The notes: generated by a model not told the origin, from the letters alone. A stretch of 64,000 nucleotides of DNA from JANYLB01 sp963837715 (GCA_963837715.1 CAWIOF010000004.1:186001-250000), one strand, 5' to 3'. Shown: positions 43,469 through 53,303, counted from the first letter of the stretch. Made by a program: numbers and translations.

Positions 43469-44785
43469 CAACCCGGCCACGGGGCGTCGAGCGCATCGAG
43501 GGCGCGGACGGCGTGGTCGGCGTTCCCGAGCGCCGACTTCAGGTCGAAGCACACGGCGAGGCGCTCCTCGCCCAGGGTCTCGAGCACCTCCGGGTCACCC
43601 CGGAGGACGTCGAGGAACGGCCGGCGTTGTTCCCACGTCGCCATCGCGTTGCGTTGCACCATCCGGTACGCGTCGTCGCGGCGTGCGGCCCGCTTCGACC
43701 AATGCGAGCAGCACTGGCTGACTGAACACCAGTCCGTAGGAACCGTCGAGGTTCTCGATCATCCGCTCGGGGTAGGCGACCATGCCCTCCACGATCGAAC
43801 GGAACTTCACCAGCAGGTAGTACGCGAGCAGGCACGAGTCGGGCAGCACGATGCGTTCGACCGACGAGTGGGAGATGTCGCGCTCGTGCCAGAGCGCGAC
43901 GTTCTCCATGCCGGCGGTGAGGTTTCCGCGGAGCACGCGGGCGAGACCGGAGAGCTGCTCGCTCTTCACCGGGTTCCGCTTGTGCGGCATCGCGCTCGAA
44001 CCCTTCTGGGCTCCGGCCCGGAACGGCTCTTCGACCTCCCGGACCTCGGTGCGCTGGAGATGACGGATCTCGGTCGCGAAGGTCTCGATCGACGCCCCGA
44101 CCGACGCGCAGGCGTAGAGCAACTCGGCGTGGCGGTCGCGCGCGATCACCTGGGTCGCGGGGACCGCTTCCAGGCCGAGACGTTCGCAGACGTACGCCTC
44201 GACGGCGGGATCGATGTTCGAGTACGTGCCGACTGCACCCGAGAGCTTCCCGACCGCGATCCGGGCGCGTGCGTTCGCGAGTCGTTCGCGGTCGCGTCGG
44301 ACCTGGAGCGCCCACAGCGCCAGCTTGGCGCCGAGAGTGGTGGGCTCGGCGTGGATTCCGTGGGTCCGACCGACCATGGGTGTGTCGACGAACTCGCGCG
44401 CCCGCACGATGATCGCGGCTTCGAGCTCCGCGGCCGCCTCGAGCAACAGATCCGTCGCCTCGACCAGCGACATCGAGAGCGCGGTGTCGACCACGTCGCT
44501 CGACGTGAGCCCGTAGTGCACCCAGGTTCCGGCCGGCGCTCCGACTCGCTCCTGCACGACGTCGACGAACGCAGCCACGTCGTGCTCGGTGATGGCTTCG
44601 CGGGCTTCGATCGCGGCGACGTCGAAACCGGCCCGCTCGCGGATCGCGGCCGCGTCGGCCTTCGGGATCACGCCCAGTTCGGCCCATGCCTCGACGGCGA
44701 GGATCTCGACCTCGAGCCAGCGTCCGTAGCGGGAGTCGTCGGCGAACAGCGACGCCATCGGCTCGAGTGAGTAGCGGGGGATCAT
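43468..44785 (-). CDS. purB: Adenylosuccinate lyase, with a one-base frameshift at 43681
   Basis: The frame from ATG 44785 gives MIPRYSLEPMASLFADDSRY and the lyase signature GSSAMPHKRNP, but loses the family sequence after VEAGRTP. Removing one C (minus strand) at 43681 restores RDDAYRMVQRNAMATWEQRR and a normal end at 43468, in total 438 residues. It cleaves SAICAR and adenylosuccinate with release of fumarate. Being essential for purine synthesis and lying between intact genes, the shift is probably a sequence error. ATG overlaps the add stop (ATGA). Confidence 0.9.
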
Positions 44786-45792
44786 CGTGACGGCTCCTGC
44801 AGCGGTTCGGGGGTGGCGGCGAGCCAGGCGGTGATCTCGTCGATGAGTGCTTCCTGGGCGGAACCGTCGAGGAACGCCGCCTCGACGCCCGCACGCGCGA
44901 TCGCCGCGAGCTCGGGATCGGTGGAGCCGAGCGCCCGCAAGCTCTCGTACTCGTCGAGGAGCGAGACCTCGAACATCGCCGGATCGTCGGAGTTGAGCGT
45001 GACGAAGAGGCCGGCGTCGATGAGCTCGCGGAACGGATGCTCCGCGAACGTCGGAACGATCCCTGTCTTGACGTTTGACGTCGGGCAGCACTCCAGCGGA
45101 ATCCGGCGGTCGCGCACCTCTGCGACGAGTTCGGGATCTTCGAGCACCCGGAAGCCGTGACCGAGCCGGTCGGCGCCCAGGGCACCCAACGCACCCCGGA
45201 TGCTCTCCGGTCCGGCGGCCTCGCCCGCGTGCGGCACCGACTTGAGCCCGGCCGCGATCGCCTCGTGGAAGAGGTCCTCGTAGGGCTCGGGTGGGTGCCG
45301 TTCGTCGCCGCCCAGGCCCAGCGCGACGACTCCGTCGCCGGCGAACGCCATCGCGGTGTCGACGGTCGGGCGCACGACGTCGATCGGGAAGCCCCGGACG
45401 ATGTCGAGCACGAGCCGGGCGCAGACCCCTGTCTGCGCTTCGCCCTCCGCGAAGCCCTCGAGGACGGCCCGGACGATGTCGTCGCACCGGTCGCCGTACC
45501 CCTGGAGCGTGAGCGTCACCTCGGCGTAGCGAACGCCGGATGCGGCTTCGTCTTCGCAGATCTCGAGCGCGACCCGACGGACGTCGTCGGGTGTGCGGAG
45601 GCTCGCGCACACCGAGGAGTACTGGAGCAGGAAGTCGCCGAAGTCGGTGAATGCGTACCGACCGGCCGCGAGTGACGACGGGAGCGGCACATCATTGCGC
45701 GCCGCCAGCTCGCGCACGGTGGTGGCGCGCGCCGAGCCCTGGAAGTGCACGTGGAGGTCGGTCTTGGGGAGCGCGAGCAAGGATCGCGTCAC
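44782..45792 (-). CDS. add: Adenosine deaminase family protein
   Basis: 336 residues; GTG 45792 overlaps the purD TGA, and its stop overlaps the purB ATG. Amidohydrolase Zn motif HVHFQG near residue 14, KSVPHAGE, RLGHGFRV, CCPTSNVKTGIV and LNSDDPAM all match adenosine deaminases. Aminofutalosine deaminases share these motifs, so that alternative cannot be excluded. Placement between purD and purB ties a purine-salvage-type enzyme to de novo synthesis. Confidence 0.85.
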   Translation of the reverse strand: MTRSLLALPKTDLHVHFQGSARATTVRELAARNDVPLPSSLAAGRYAFTDFGDFLLQYSSVCASLRTPDDVRRVALEICEDEAASGVRYAEVTLTLQGYGDRCDDIVRAVLEGFAEGEAQTGVCARLVLDIVRGFPIDVVRPTVDTAMAFAGDGVVALGLGGDERHPPEPYEDLFHEAIAAGLKSVPHAGEAAGPESIRGALGALGADRLGHGFRVLEDPELVAEVRDRRIPLECCPTSNVKTGIVPTFAEHPFRELIDAGLFVTLNSDDPAMFEVSLLDEYESLRALGSTDPELAAIARAGVEAAFLDGSAQEALIDEITAWLAATPEPLQEPSR

Positions 45793-47048
45793 GCCGTCGC
45801 CTCCGCGAGTGCGGCGATGTCGGAGCGGTACTGGAGCCCGGGCCACGACAGGAGTCCCGCAGCCTCGTAGGCACGGGAACGCGCCGCGTCGATGTTCGGG
45901 CCGGTGGCGACGACGTCGAGGACCCGCCCACCGTCGGTCACGACCGCGTCGCCGTCCCGACGGGTCCCGGCATGGAACACGATCACGTCGTCGATCCCGG
46001 TGACCCGGTCCAGCCCTTCGATCACGTCGCCGGTGCGGGTCGAGACCGGGTACCCCTCGCTCGCGAGCACGACTCCGACGCATGCATCGTCGGTCACCCG
46101 CACCGGAGTGACCAGGGCTCCGATCGCGGCCTCCATGCAGTGCGTGAAGAGATCGCTGGCGAGTCGAGGCACGACGACTTGGCACTCGGGATCACCGAAA
46201 CGGATGTTGAACTCGACGAGCTTCGGGCCCTCGGTGGTGAGCATCAGGCCGGCGTAGAGCACGCCCCGGTAGTCGATCCCGAATCGCGCCAGCGTCGCGA
46301 GCGTCGGCTCGACCGCCCGGGCCATGACGAGGTCCACGATGTCGTCGGTCGCGAAGGGCACGGGCGAGTACGCCCCCATCCCGCCGGTGTTGGGCCCGGC
46401 GTCGCCGTCGCCGATCCGCTTGAAGTCCTGCGCAGGAGGGAGCGCGACGGCCCGGGTCGTCCCGTCGCACAACGCGAGCAGCGACAGCTCCGGGCCGCGC
46501 ATGCCCTCCTCGATGACCACCGTGCGGCCGGCGTCGCCGAACGACGCGCCGCTCAGGTACGACCGGACCGCGTCGCGGGCATCGGCAATCGATTCGGTGA
46601 CGATGACGCCCTTGCCCGCGGCGAGTCCGTCGGTCTTCACCACGTAGAGACCGGGGAGCGTCTCGAGGAAATTGAGTGCCTCGGCCTCGCGGGTGTGGTC
46701 GAACGCAGCGAACCGCGCGGTCGGGACCTCGGCTGCGTCGGCGATCTCCTTCATCCAGGCCTTTGAACCCTCGAGCCGGGCCGCGACACGGGACGGCCCG
46801 AAGACGGGAACTCCTTTCGCCCGGAGGTCGTCGGCGAGCCCGTCGACGAGGGGTTGTTCGGGGCCGATGACGACCAGGTCGAACGTCTCGACCGCGGCGA
46901 GCGCGTCGTCGACGGTGGCGCAGGTGGCGACATCGGCGATACCCGGGTTCCCGGGGGCGACGACGACGGTGTCGACCGCCGCCGAACGAGCAAGCCCCCA
47001 CGCGAGCGCGTGCTCCCGCCCACCCGAACCGACGACGAGAACCTTCAT
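45789..47048 (-). CDS. purD: Phosphoribosylamine-glycine ligase
   Basis: 419 residues. KVLVVGSGGREHALAWGLAR at the start, then VIGPEQPLVDGLADDL, the ATP-grasp motif VVKTDGLAAGKGVIV, and FNIRFGDPECQVVVP near residue 285. Second step of purine synthesis, joining glycine to phosphoribosylamine. Starts 33 nt after the purA stop and overlaps add at its end. Confidence 0.95.
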   Translation of the reverse strand: MKVLVVGSGGREHALAWGLARSAAVDTVVVAPGNPGIADVATCATVDDALAAVETFDLVVIGPEQPLVDGLADDLRAKGVPVFGPSRVAARLEGSKAWMKEIADAAEVPTARFAAFDHTREAEALNFLETLPGLYVVKTDGLAAGKGVIVTESIADARDAVRSYLSGASFGDAGRTVVIEEGMRGPELSLLALCDGTTRAVALPPAQDFKRIGDGDAGPNTGGMGAYSPVPFATDDIVDLVMARAVEPTLATLARFGIDYRGVLYAGLMLTTEGPKLVEFNIRFGDPECQVVVPRLASDLFTHCMEAAIGALVTPVRVTDDACVGVVLASEGYPVSTRTGDVIEGLDRVTGIDDVIVFHAGTRRDGDAVVTDGGRVLDVVATGPNIDAARSRAYEAAGLLSWPGLQYRSDIAALAEATA

Positions 47049-47081
47049 CGGCGCGTCACCGGGCCCACGTCACAACGCTCG

Positions 47082-48374
47082 TCACGTGGGGCGGGGCCGC
47101 ACGACCGTCTGATCGCGCTCGGGTCCGACCCCGATGAACGTGATCGGCACTCCGGAGAACTCCTCGATGAAGTGCACGTAGTCGCGCGCCTCGACCGGGA
47201 GATCGCTGAGGTGCTCGGCGCGCTCGATGTCGTGGGCCCATCCGGGGAGGGTCTCGTAGACCGGCCGCACCTTGTGCATCACCGACTGGTGGTAGGGGAC
47301 GTGGTCGTAGCGGACGCCCGCTTCGTCTTCATAGGCGACGCAGACCTTGAGGCTCTCGAACTGCGAGAGCACGTCGAGCTTGGTGATCGCGATCTCGGTG
47401 CAGGTGTTGATCCGCGCGGCGTGCTTGATCATCACGAGGTCGAGCCACCCGGCGCGGCGGCGGCGCTTGGTGTTCGTGCCGTACTCGCGACCACGGTCGA
47501 CGAGGATGTCGCCCTCGGGCGTGCCCTCGGGCAGCTCGGTCGGGAACGGACCCGATCCGACGCGGGTCGTGTAGGCCTTCACGATCCCCACGATGCGACC
47601 GAGGTCGCGCGGCCCGACCCCGGCCCCCGCGCACACGCTGCCGGCCACGGGGTTGCTCGACGTGACGAACGGATACGTGCCGTGGTCGAGATCGAGGAAC
47701 GTGGCCTGCGCCGCCTCGAAGAGGACCACCTGCTGGGCGTCGAGGGCCTGGTGCACGAGGTGGACGGTGTCGTCGATCAACGGCTCGAGGCGCGGTGCGA
47801 GCGCGAGGTACTCGGCCGCGAGGGAGTCCGCGTCGACGGGGAGTCGGTTGTAGACCTTGGTGAGGAGTCCGTTCTTCTCGCGGAGCACGAGATCGAGCTT
47901 CTCGCGGAAGATCTTCGGGTCGAAGAGGTCCTGGACCCGGAGACCGACGCGCATCGCCTTGTCGCCGTACGCCGGGCCGATCCCTCGTTTCGTCGTGCCG
48001 AGCTTGTTCTTGCCGAGGAAGCGCTCGGTGACGCGGTCGAGCTCCTGGTGGTACGGCATGATCAGGTGCGCGTTGCCCGAGAGCCGGATGCGGCGAGGGT
48101 CGATGCCCTTCGACTCGAGCATGTCGAGCTCGGCGAGCAGGACGACCGGGTCGACCACGACCCCGTTGCCGATCACCGGCACGACCCACGGGTAGAGGAC
48201 ACCGCTGGGAACGAGCTGCAGCTTGAACACCTCGCCGTCGACGACGAGAGTGTGACCGGCGTTGTGTCCGCCCTGGTAGCGCACGCAGAGCGCGGCTTCC
48301 TTGGCGAGGTAGTCGGTGAACTTCCCCTTGCCCTCGTCACCCCATTGGGTACCGACGATCACGGTGCCGGGCAC
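47082..48374 (-). CDS. purA: Adenylosuccinate synthetase
   Basis: 430 residues from GTG 48374, which has GAGGAG 6 nt upstream. Family signature GTQWGDEGKGKFTDYLA at residues 8-24, QGGHNAGHTL, the GIGPAYGDKAMR loop, and the C-terminal TKLDVLSQFESLKVCVAY. Converts IMP plus aspartate to adenylosuccinate with GTP. Appears to head the purA-purD-add-purB-purC-purS-purQ-pyrE unit. Confidence 0.95.
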   Translation of the reverse strand: MPGTVIVGTQWGDEGKGKFTDYLAKEAALCVRYQGGHNAGHTLVVDGEVFKLQLVPSGVLYPWVVPVIGNGVVVDPVVLLAELDMLESKGIDPRRIRLSGNAHLIMPYHQELDRVTERFLGKNKLGTTKRGIGPAYGDKAMRVGLRVQDLFDPKIFREKLDLVLREKNGLLTKVYNRLPVDADSLAAEYLALAPRLEPLIDDTVHLVHQALDAQQVVLFEAAQATFLDLDHGTYPFVTSSNPVAGSVCAGAGVGPRDLGRIVGIVKAYTTRVGSGPFPTELPEGTPEGDILVDRGREYGTNTKRRRRAGWLDLVMIKHAARINTCTEIAITKLDVLSQFESLKVCVAYEDEAGVRYDHVPYHQSVMHKVRPVYETLPGWAHDIERAEHLSDLPVEARDYVHFIEEFSGVPITFIGVGPERDQTVVRPRPT

Positions 48375-48492
48375 GCGGCGCTCCTCTGACAGCAGCCTGA
48401 ACGACTGCACCGGATCGGGGTGGCCCCGAGAACGCTCACGTTGGGTAGAGGATAGTCGACCGTCCGCGACCGGCCCGCGGAGATCGGATCGA

Positions 48493-49570
48493 TCAGGGCG
48501 GAGTCGGTGCCCGAGCCTGGGCTTCACCCCTGAGCTCGACGAACAGCGCCTTGGTCGCGCCGACGAGCGGGACCGCGATGAGGGCGCCGATCACGCCCGC
48601 GGCCGAGACGCCGATCAGGACCGTGGCCATCACGATCGGTGGCGAGAGCTGCACCGCTCGACCGGAGATCAACGGTCCGAGAACATGGTTCTCGAACAGC
48701 TGGTACGCAACGAAGAGCAGGGCGGCGATCAGACCCGGTCGCGGGACTCTCGGAGAACCCCAGGAGCACGAACGGGACGCCGCCGAGGAGCCCGCCGACC
48801 TGCGGGACCAGGTTCGTGAGGCACACCCAGACCGCGGCCAGCGGCGCGAGCGGGATGCCGAGGATGAGTCCGAACGCCAGGACCGCGGACCCGGCGCACA
48901 GCGCTACGAGCAACGAGCCGGCGACGTAGCGCCCGACCACCCGGTGCGCGATGCCGCCGAGCCGATCGGCCTCGGCGAGCCGCGATGCCGGGATGAGACG
49001 CCGGACCCGGTCGCGGAGCTGCTCGGCATCGAGGAGGAGGGTGATCGCGAGCAACACCGTGAGGAAGAACGCCAGGAACCCGTCGGCGACCGAGCGCGCG
49101 AGCTCCTCGAGTGGGTCGGTGTTCGACGACAGCCGGTTCGGGAGGTCCTTGATCCACTCCTCGACCTTCTGCGGGACCTGGTTCTCTCTGAGGGGCCGGC
49201 CGATGATCGGGAGTTGGCCGAGGTCCTCGACGACCTTCGGCGCCTGCCGGTCGAGGTTCTCGAACTGGTCGGCCGCGCGGGGAGCGATGAGCACCGCGAA
49301 GACCGTCAGGAGGAGCAGGAACCCGCCGAGCACCGTGGCGACCGCGCCGAGCCGGCCGACGTGCAGTCGTCGTTGCGCCAACTTCACGACGGGTTCCAGC
49401 GCGAGCGCGATGAGCACCGCGAGCACGAGGCCGGTGAGCGTGCGCGGCACCTCACCGACGAGCCAGACGATCCCGCCGAGCAACGCGACCACAGCCGCGA
49501 TCGGTACTGCCGAACGCAGGTCGAGATCGATCGTGTTGCCCTCGGGCATCCGCGGGTCGGGACCGTCCAC
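48493..49570 (-). CDS. AI-2E family transporter, copy 1, with a one-base frameshift at 48733
   Basis: From GTG 49570 the frame encodes membrane helices (AVPIAAVVALLGGIVWLVGE, LTGLVLAVLIALALEPVVKL, GGFLLLLTVFAVLIA), a soluble segment and NLVPQVGGLLGGVPFVLLGF, then turns to low-quality sequence. Deleting the T (minus strand) at 48733 restores LIAALLFVAYQLFENHVLGP and ends at 48493, giving 358 residues. The family (formerly UPF0118) exports or antiports small molecules; AI-2 export is known for only some members. Paralogous to, and divergent from, the next gene. Confidence 0.82.
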
Positions 49571-49589
49571 CCACCTAGCCTAAGGACCG
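49571..49589. promoter_or_regulatory. Bidirectional promoter with overlapping -10 boxes
   Basis: Only 19 bp separate the GTG of copy 1 and the ATG of copy 2. On the plus strand TAGCCT (49576-49581) ends 8 nt before ATG 49590; on the minus strand TAGGCT (49582-49577) ends 6 nt before GTG 49570. The two hexamers overlap by 5 bp, so one symmetric element can start two leaderless mRNAs. Confidence 0.6.
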
Positions 49590-50649
49590 ATGAACGCGCC
49601 CACCGGGATGCCTCGCGTCCGCGTCTCGCTGCAGGCCGCGGCCGCCATCGTCGGCGCTCTCGCGCTCACGATGATCGCTTTGCGCACGCTTCGCGTCGTC
49701 CGAACGCGTCATCGGCTGGATCTTCTTCGCGGCGACGCTGGCGATCGTGCTCGATCCGATGGTCCGGGTGGTGCAGCGGTGGATGCCACGAGCCCTCGCC
49801 GTGATCGTGGTGCTCCTCGCCGTCGGCGGGGCGACCGGCCTCGCCGTCTATGGGCTCGTCGACAACGTGACCACACAGACCACCCGCCTGCAGCGCGACC
49901 TGCCGGAGCGGGCGCGCGAGCTGGAGCAAGGGAGTCGGTTCCGCGAGTCGCTCAAGGAGTTCGAGCTGACGAAGCGCACCCGGGAGTTCGTGCAGTCGAT
50001 CCCCGACGTGCTCCGAGGGGGGACACCCACCGAGGCGGTCCGGTCGGCCGCCGACCGGGGCGCGGGGCTGCTCGCCACGCTCATCCTCACCCTCTTCTTC
50101 CTCGCCTACGGACGGCGGGGGTTCGCGACGACGCTCGCGCAGATCCCCGACCCGGAGCGCCGCGAGCACTGGCGTCGGCTCGCGCTCGGCACGTACCGCA
50201 CGACGTGGCGCTACGCGCTCGGGATGCTCGGGCTCTCGGTCATCACCGGCATCGTGGTGTTCGCCCTGGCGCGACTCCTCGACATCCCCGGGCCCGTGGC
50301 GCTCGCGGTCTGGGCGGGGCTCTGGAACCTCATCCCGCTGTTCGGGGTGGTGGTGGGGTCGCTGCCGGTCGTCGTGCTCGCGAGCACGCACTCACCCGAG
50401 CAGGGTCTCCTGGTGGTCGTGTTGCTCCTCGCGTTCCACGCCGCCAAAGCCCTGACCGGTCGCAACCGACTCGAGCACACGACGCTGCGCGTCGGCCCGT
50501 TCCTCACCGCGTTCGCCGCGGTGATCGGCCTCGAGCTCTACGGACTCGGTGGAGCGCTCGTATGGATCATGGGCATCACGGCGCTCCTCGCCTTCAGTGA
50601 TGTCGAGGGTGAGCTCCGCACCGGCTCCGCCGCCCCCGCGCTGATCTGA
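49590..50649 (+). CDS. AI-2E family transporter, copy 2, with a one-base frameshift at 49692
   Basis: The frame from ATG 49590 (MNAPTGMPRVRVSLQAAAAI) breaks after about 34 residues; removing the C at 49692 joins it to ASSERVIGWIFFAATLAIVL and a normal product of 352 residues. Membrane helices at both ends and the family core GLWNLIPLFGVVVGSLPVVV near residue 245 are clear. Convergent with clpB, leaving 4 nt between the stops. Substrate unknown. Confidence 0.82.
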
Positions 50650-50658
50650 CCGGTCAGA
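50645..50658. other. 14-bp palindrome carrying both stop codons
   Basis: TCTGACCGGTCAGA is a perfect palindrome; the TGA of the AI-2E gene (50647-50649) and the TGA of clpB (50656-50654, minus) are its two symmetric halves. It may help form a short bidirectional hairpin, but is more likely coincidence of symmetric stops. Confidence 0.4.
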
Positions 50659-53245
50659 CGGCGGTGAAGGTGCGCCGGGTGAAGACGAGGCCGCCGTCGG
50701 CGACGGCGTCGACCTCGATCGTGTCGCCGTCGGCGTAGTCGCCCTGCAGGACCGCGAGCGCGATCGGGTCGGCCAGCTCGCGTTGGATGACCCGCTTCAA
50801 CGGCCGGGCCCCGAAGTCGGGGTCGTAGCCCACGCGTGAGATGTGTTCGCGGGCGCTCGGCGTCAGCTCCAGACCGAGGCCGCGTTCGGCGAGACGACCG
50901 CGGAGGGCGTCGACCTGGATGTCGACGATGCGGGCGATGTCGGCTTCGGTCAACTTCTGGAACACCACGATCTCGTCGATGCGGTTCACGAACTCGGGCT
51001 TGAAGTGCTGCTGCACCGCGTGGAGCACCTGGGCTTCGTCGCCCCCTGCGCCCAGGTTGCTCGTCATGATCAGCACCGTGTTGGTGAAGTCGACGGTGCG
51101 GCCCTGGCCGTCGGTGAGACGACCGTCGTCCATGAGCTGCAGCAACACGTTGAACACGTCGGGGTGAGCCTTCTCGATCTCGTCGAGCAACACGACCGAG
51201 TACGGACGACGACGGACGAGCTCGGTGAGCTGACCACCCTCCTCGTACCCGACGTAGCCCGGAGGGGCACCGACGAGCCGCGACACGGAGTGCTTCTCCA
51301 TGTACTCACTCATGTCGACGCGGACCATTGCCCGCTCGTCGTCGAACATGAAGTCGGCCAGCGACCGGGCCAGCTCCGTCTTGCCCACGCCGGTCGGGCC
51401 GAGGAACAGGAACGAACCGATGGGCCGGTTCGGGTCGGAGAGGCCGGCGCGGGAACGACGGATCGCGTTCGACACCGCGGTCACCGCGACGTCCTGGCCG
51501 ATCACGCGCTCGTGCATCACGTCTTCCATGCGCACGAGCTTCTGCACCTCACCCTCGAGCAACCGCGTCACCGGGACGCCGGTCCACTTCGAGACGATCT
51601 CGGCGACGTCGTCGGCGTCGACCTCCTCCTTGAGCATCTGTTCGTCGCGCTGGAGCTCGTTGAGTCGTTCCGTCTTCGCGGTGATCTCGGTGTCGAGCTC
51701 GCGCATCGTCCCGTAGCGGAGCTCGGCGGCGCGTTGCAGATCGCCCTCTCGTTCGGCGCGTTCAGCGTCGTTGCGGGCGCTCTCGAGGCGCTCCTTGAGG
51801 TCGCGGATCTCGGTGATGGCGTCCTTCTCGGTCTGCCACCGTGCGACCATCCCATCGCGTTCCTCGGAGAGCTCCGCGAGCTCGGCTTCGATGGCCGCGA
51901 GCCGCTGCTGCGAGCTCGCGTCGGCCGTCGGCCGGTCGATCTCCGGACTGAGCGCAGCCTTCTCGATCTCCAGCTGGCGGATGCGGCGCTCGACGACGTC
52001 GATCTCGAACGGCATCGAGTCGATCTCGATCCGCAGCCGGGCCGCGGCCTCGTCGATGAGGTCGATGGCCTTGTCGGGGAGTTGGCGACCGGGGATGTAG
52101 CGGTGGCTGAGCATCGCGGCGGCGACCAACGCGGCGTCCTGGATGCGCACCCCGTGGTGGACCTCGTAGCGCTCCTTGAGCCCACGCAGGATCGCGATCG
52201 TGTCGCCCACCGAAGGCTCACCCACGAACACCTGTTGGAACCGGCGCTCGAGCGCGGGGTCCTTCTCCACGTACTTGCGGAACTCGTCGAGGGTCGTCGC
52301 GCCGACCAGCCGCAACTCGCCACGGGCGAGCATCGGCTTGATCATGTTCCCTGCGTCGACTGCACCTTCCGCACCGCCGGCGCCGACGATCGTGTGCAGC
52401 TCGTCGATGAAGCTGATGATCTCGCCGTCGGAGTCGGCGATCTCCTTGAGCACCGCCTTGAAGCGCTCCTCGAACTCACCGCGGTACTTTGCGCCGGCGA
52501 CCATCGCGCCGACGTCGAGGGAGATGAGGCGCTTGTCGCGCAGGCCCTCGGGCACGTCGCCCTCGATGATGCGACGGGCGAGACCCTCGACGATCGCGGT
52601 CTTGCCCACACCCGGCTCGCCGATGAGGACCGGGTTGTTCTTCGTGCGTCGGGAGAGCACCTGGATCACGCGACGGATCTCGTCGTCGCGCCCGATCACG
52701 GGGTCGAGCTTGCCCTGGCGCGCGTCTTCGGTGAGATCGCGGCCGTAGCGCTCGAGTGCCTGGTACTGGTCTTCGGGGTTCTCGCTCGTGACCCGGTGCG
52801 ACCCCCGCACCGACTTCAGCGCGTCGAGCACGGCTTCCTTCGTGACGCCGAGGCCGCGCAGCAGATCACCGACGCCGCCCGCGAGCTCGGTCATCGCGAG
52901 GAGGACATGTTCGGTGGAGAGGTAGTCGTCGCCGAGGTCGGCCCGCTCGGTGTCGGCCGACTCCAGGAGGCGGTACGTCTCGGGCGCGAGCGTGGCCGTC
53001 TGAGCGGTGGCGCCGTAGATCTGGGGGATCCGGGAGAGCGCGTCGTCGACGCCGTCGCGCACGGCAGTCGGAGCGACGCCGACCCGTTCGAGCACGGGCA
53101 GGACGACGCCCTCGGACTGGCCGACGAGGGCCGCGAGGAGGTGGTCGGGGGTGACCTGGGCGTGGTTGCGCTCGCGGGCCGACGACTGGGCGGCCCCGAT
53201 GGCCTCGCCGGTCTTGCGGGTGAACCGATTGGGATCGAGCGGCAT
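50654..53245 (-). CDS. clpB: ATP-dependent disaggregase ClpB
   Basis: 863 residues, full length. N domain (RFTRKTGEAIGAAQSSARER), first AAA module with GEPGVGKTAIVEGLARRI, the long coiled-coil middle domain (residues about 410-530, e.g. RDLKERLESARNDAERAERE), second AAA module with FLFLGPTGVGKTELARSLAD and the pore loop GYVGYEEGG. Works with DnaK/DnaJ/GrpE, encoded just upstream, to dissolve aggregates. Has its own promoter region with an HspR-type operator. Confidence 0.96.
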   Translation of the reverse strand: MPLDPNRFTRKTGEAIGAAQSSARERNHAQVTPDHLLAALVGQSEGVVLPVLERVGVAPTAVRDGVDDALSRIPQIYGATAQTATLAPETYRLLESADTERADLGDDYLSTEHVLLAMTELAGGVGDLLRGLGVTKEAVLDALKSVRGSHRVTSENPEDQYQALERYGRDLTEDARQGKLDPVIGRDDEIRRVIQVLSRRTKNNPVLIGEPGVGKTAIVEGLARRIIEGDVPEGLRDKRLISLDVGAMVAGAKYRGEFEERFKAVLKEIADSDGEIISFIDELHTIVGAGGAEGAVDAGNMIKPMLARGELRLVGATTLDEFRKYVEKDPALERRFQQVFVGEPSVGDTIAILRGLKERYEVHHGVRIQDAALVAAAMLSHRYIPGRQLPDKAIDLIDEAAARLRIEIDSMPFEIDVVERRIRQLEIEKAALSPEIDRPTADASSQQRLAAIEAELAELSEERDGMVARWQTEKDAITEIRDLKERLESARNDAERAEREGDLQRAAELRYGTMRELDTEITAKTERLNELQRDEQMLKEEVDADDVAEIVSKWTGVPVTRLLEGEVQKLVRMEDVMHERVIGQDVAVTAVSNAIRRSRAGLSDPNRPIGSFLFLGPTGVGKTELARSLADFMFDDERAMVRVDMSEYMEKHSVSRLVGAPPGYVGYEEGGQLTELVRRRPYSVVLLDEIEKAHPDVFNVLLQLMDDGRLTDGQGRTVDFTNTVLIMTSNLGAGGDEAQVLHAVQQHFKPEFVNRIDEIVVFQKLTEADIARIVDIQVDALRGRLAERGLGLELTPSAREHISRVGYDPDFGARPLKRVIQRELADPIALAVLQGDYADGDTIEVDAVADGGLVFTRRTFTAV

Positions 53246-53282
53246 GAGCAGTACCTCGCGGTGAAGGAGACGTTCTGCTTAA

Positions 53283-53303
53283 GTTGACAACGCCGTTGTC
53301 AAG
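53283..53303. promoter_or_regulatory. HAIR-like HspR operator before clpB
   Basis: GTTGACA, seven bases, TGTCAAG: the same 7-7-7 geometry as the HAIR consensus CTTGAGT-N7-ACTCAAG. The inner 19 bp (53284-53302) are a perfect dyad, and each arm contains a TTGACA hexamer that could serve as a -35 box. It lies 38 nt upstream of the clpB ATG and 33 nt after the end of hspR. Confidence 0.75.

Noticed and set aside
43468..44785. Programmed ribosomal frameshifting in purB
   Set aside because: No slippery heptamer or downstream stimulator was seen, and five other genes in the window show similar isolated shifts, which fits sequence error better.
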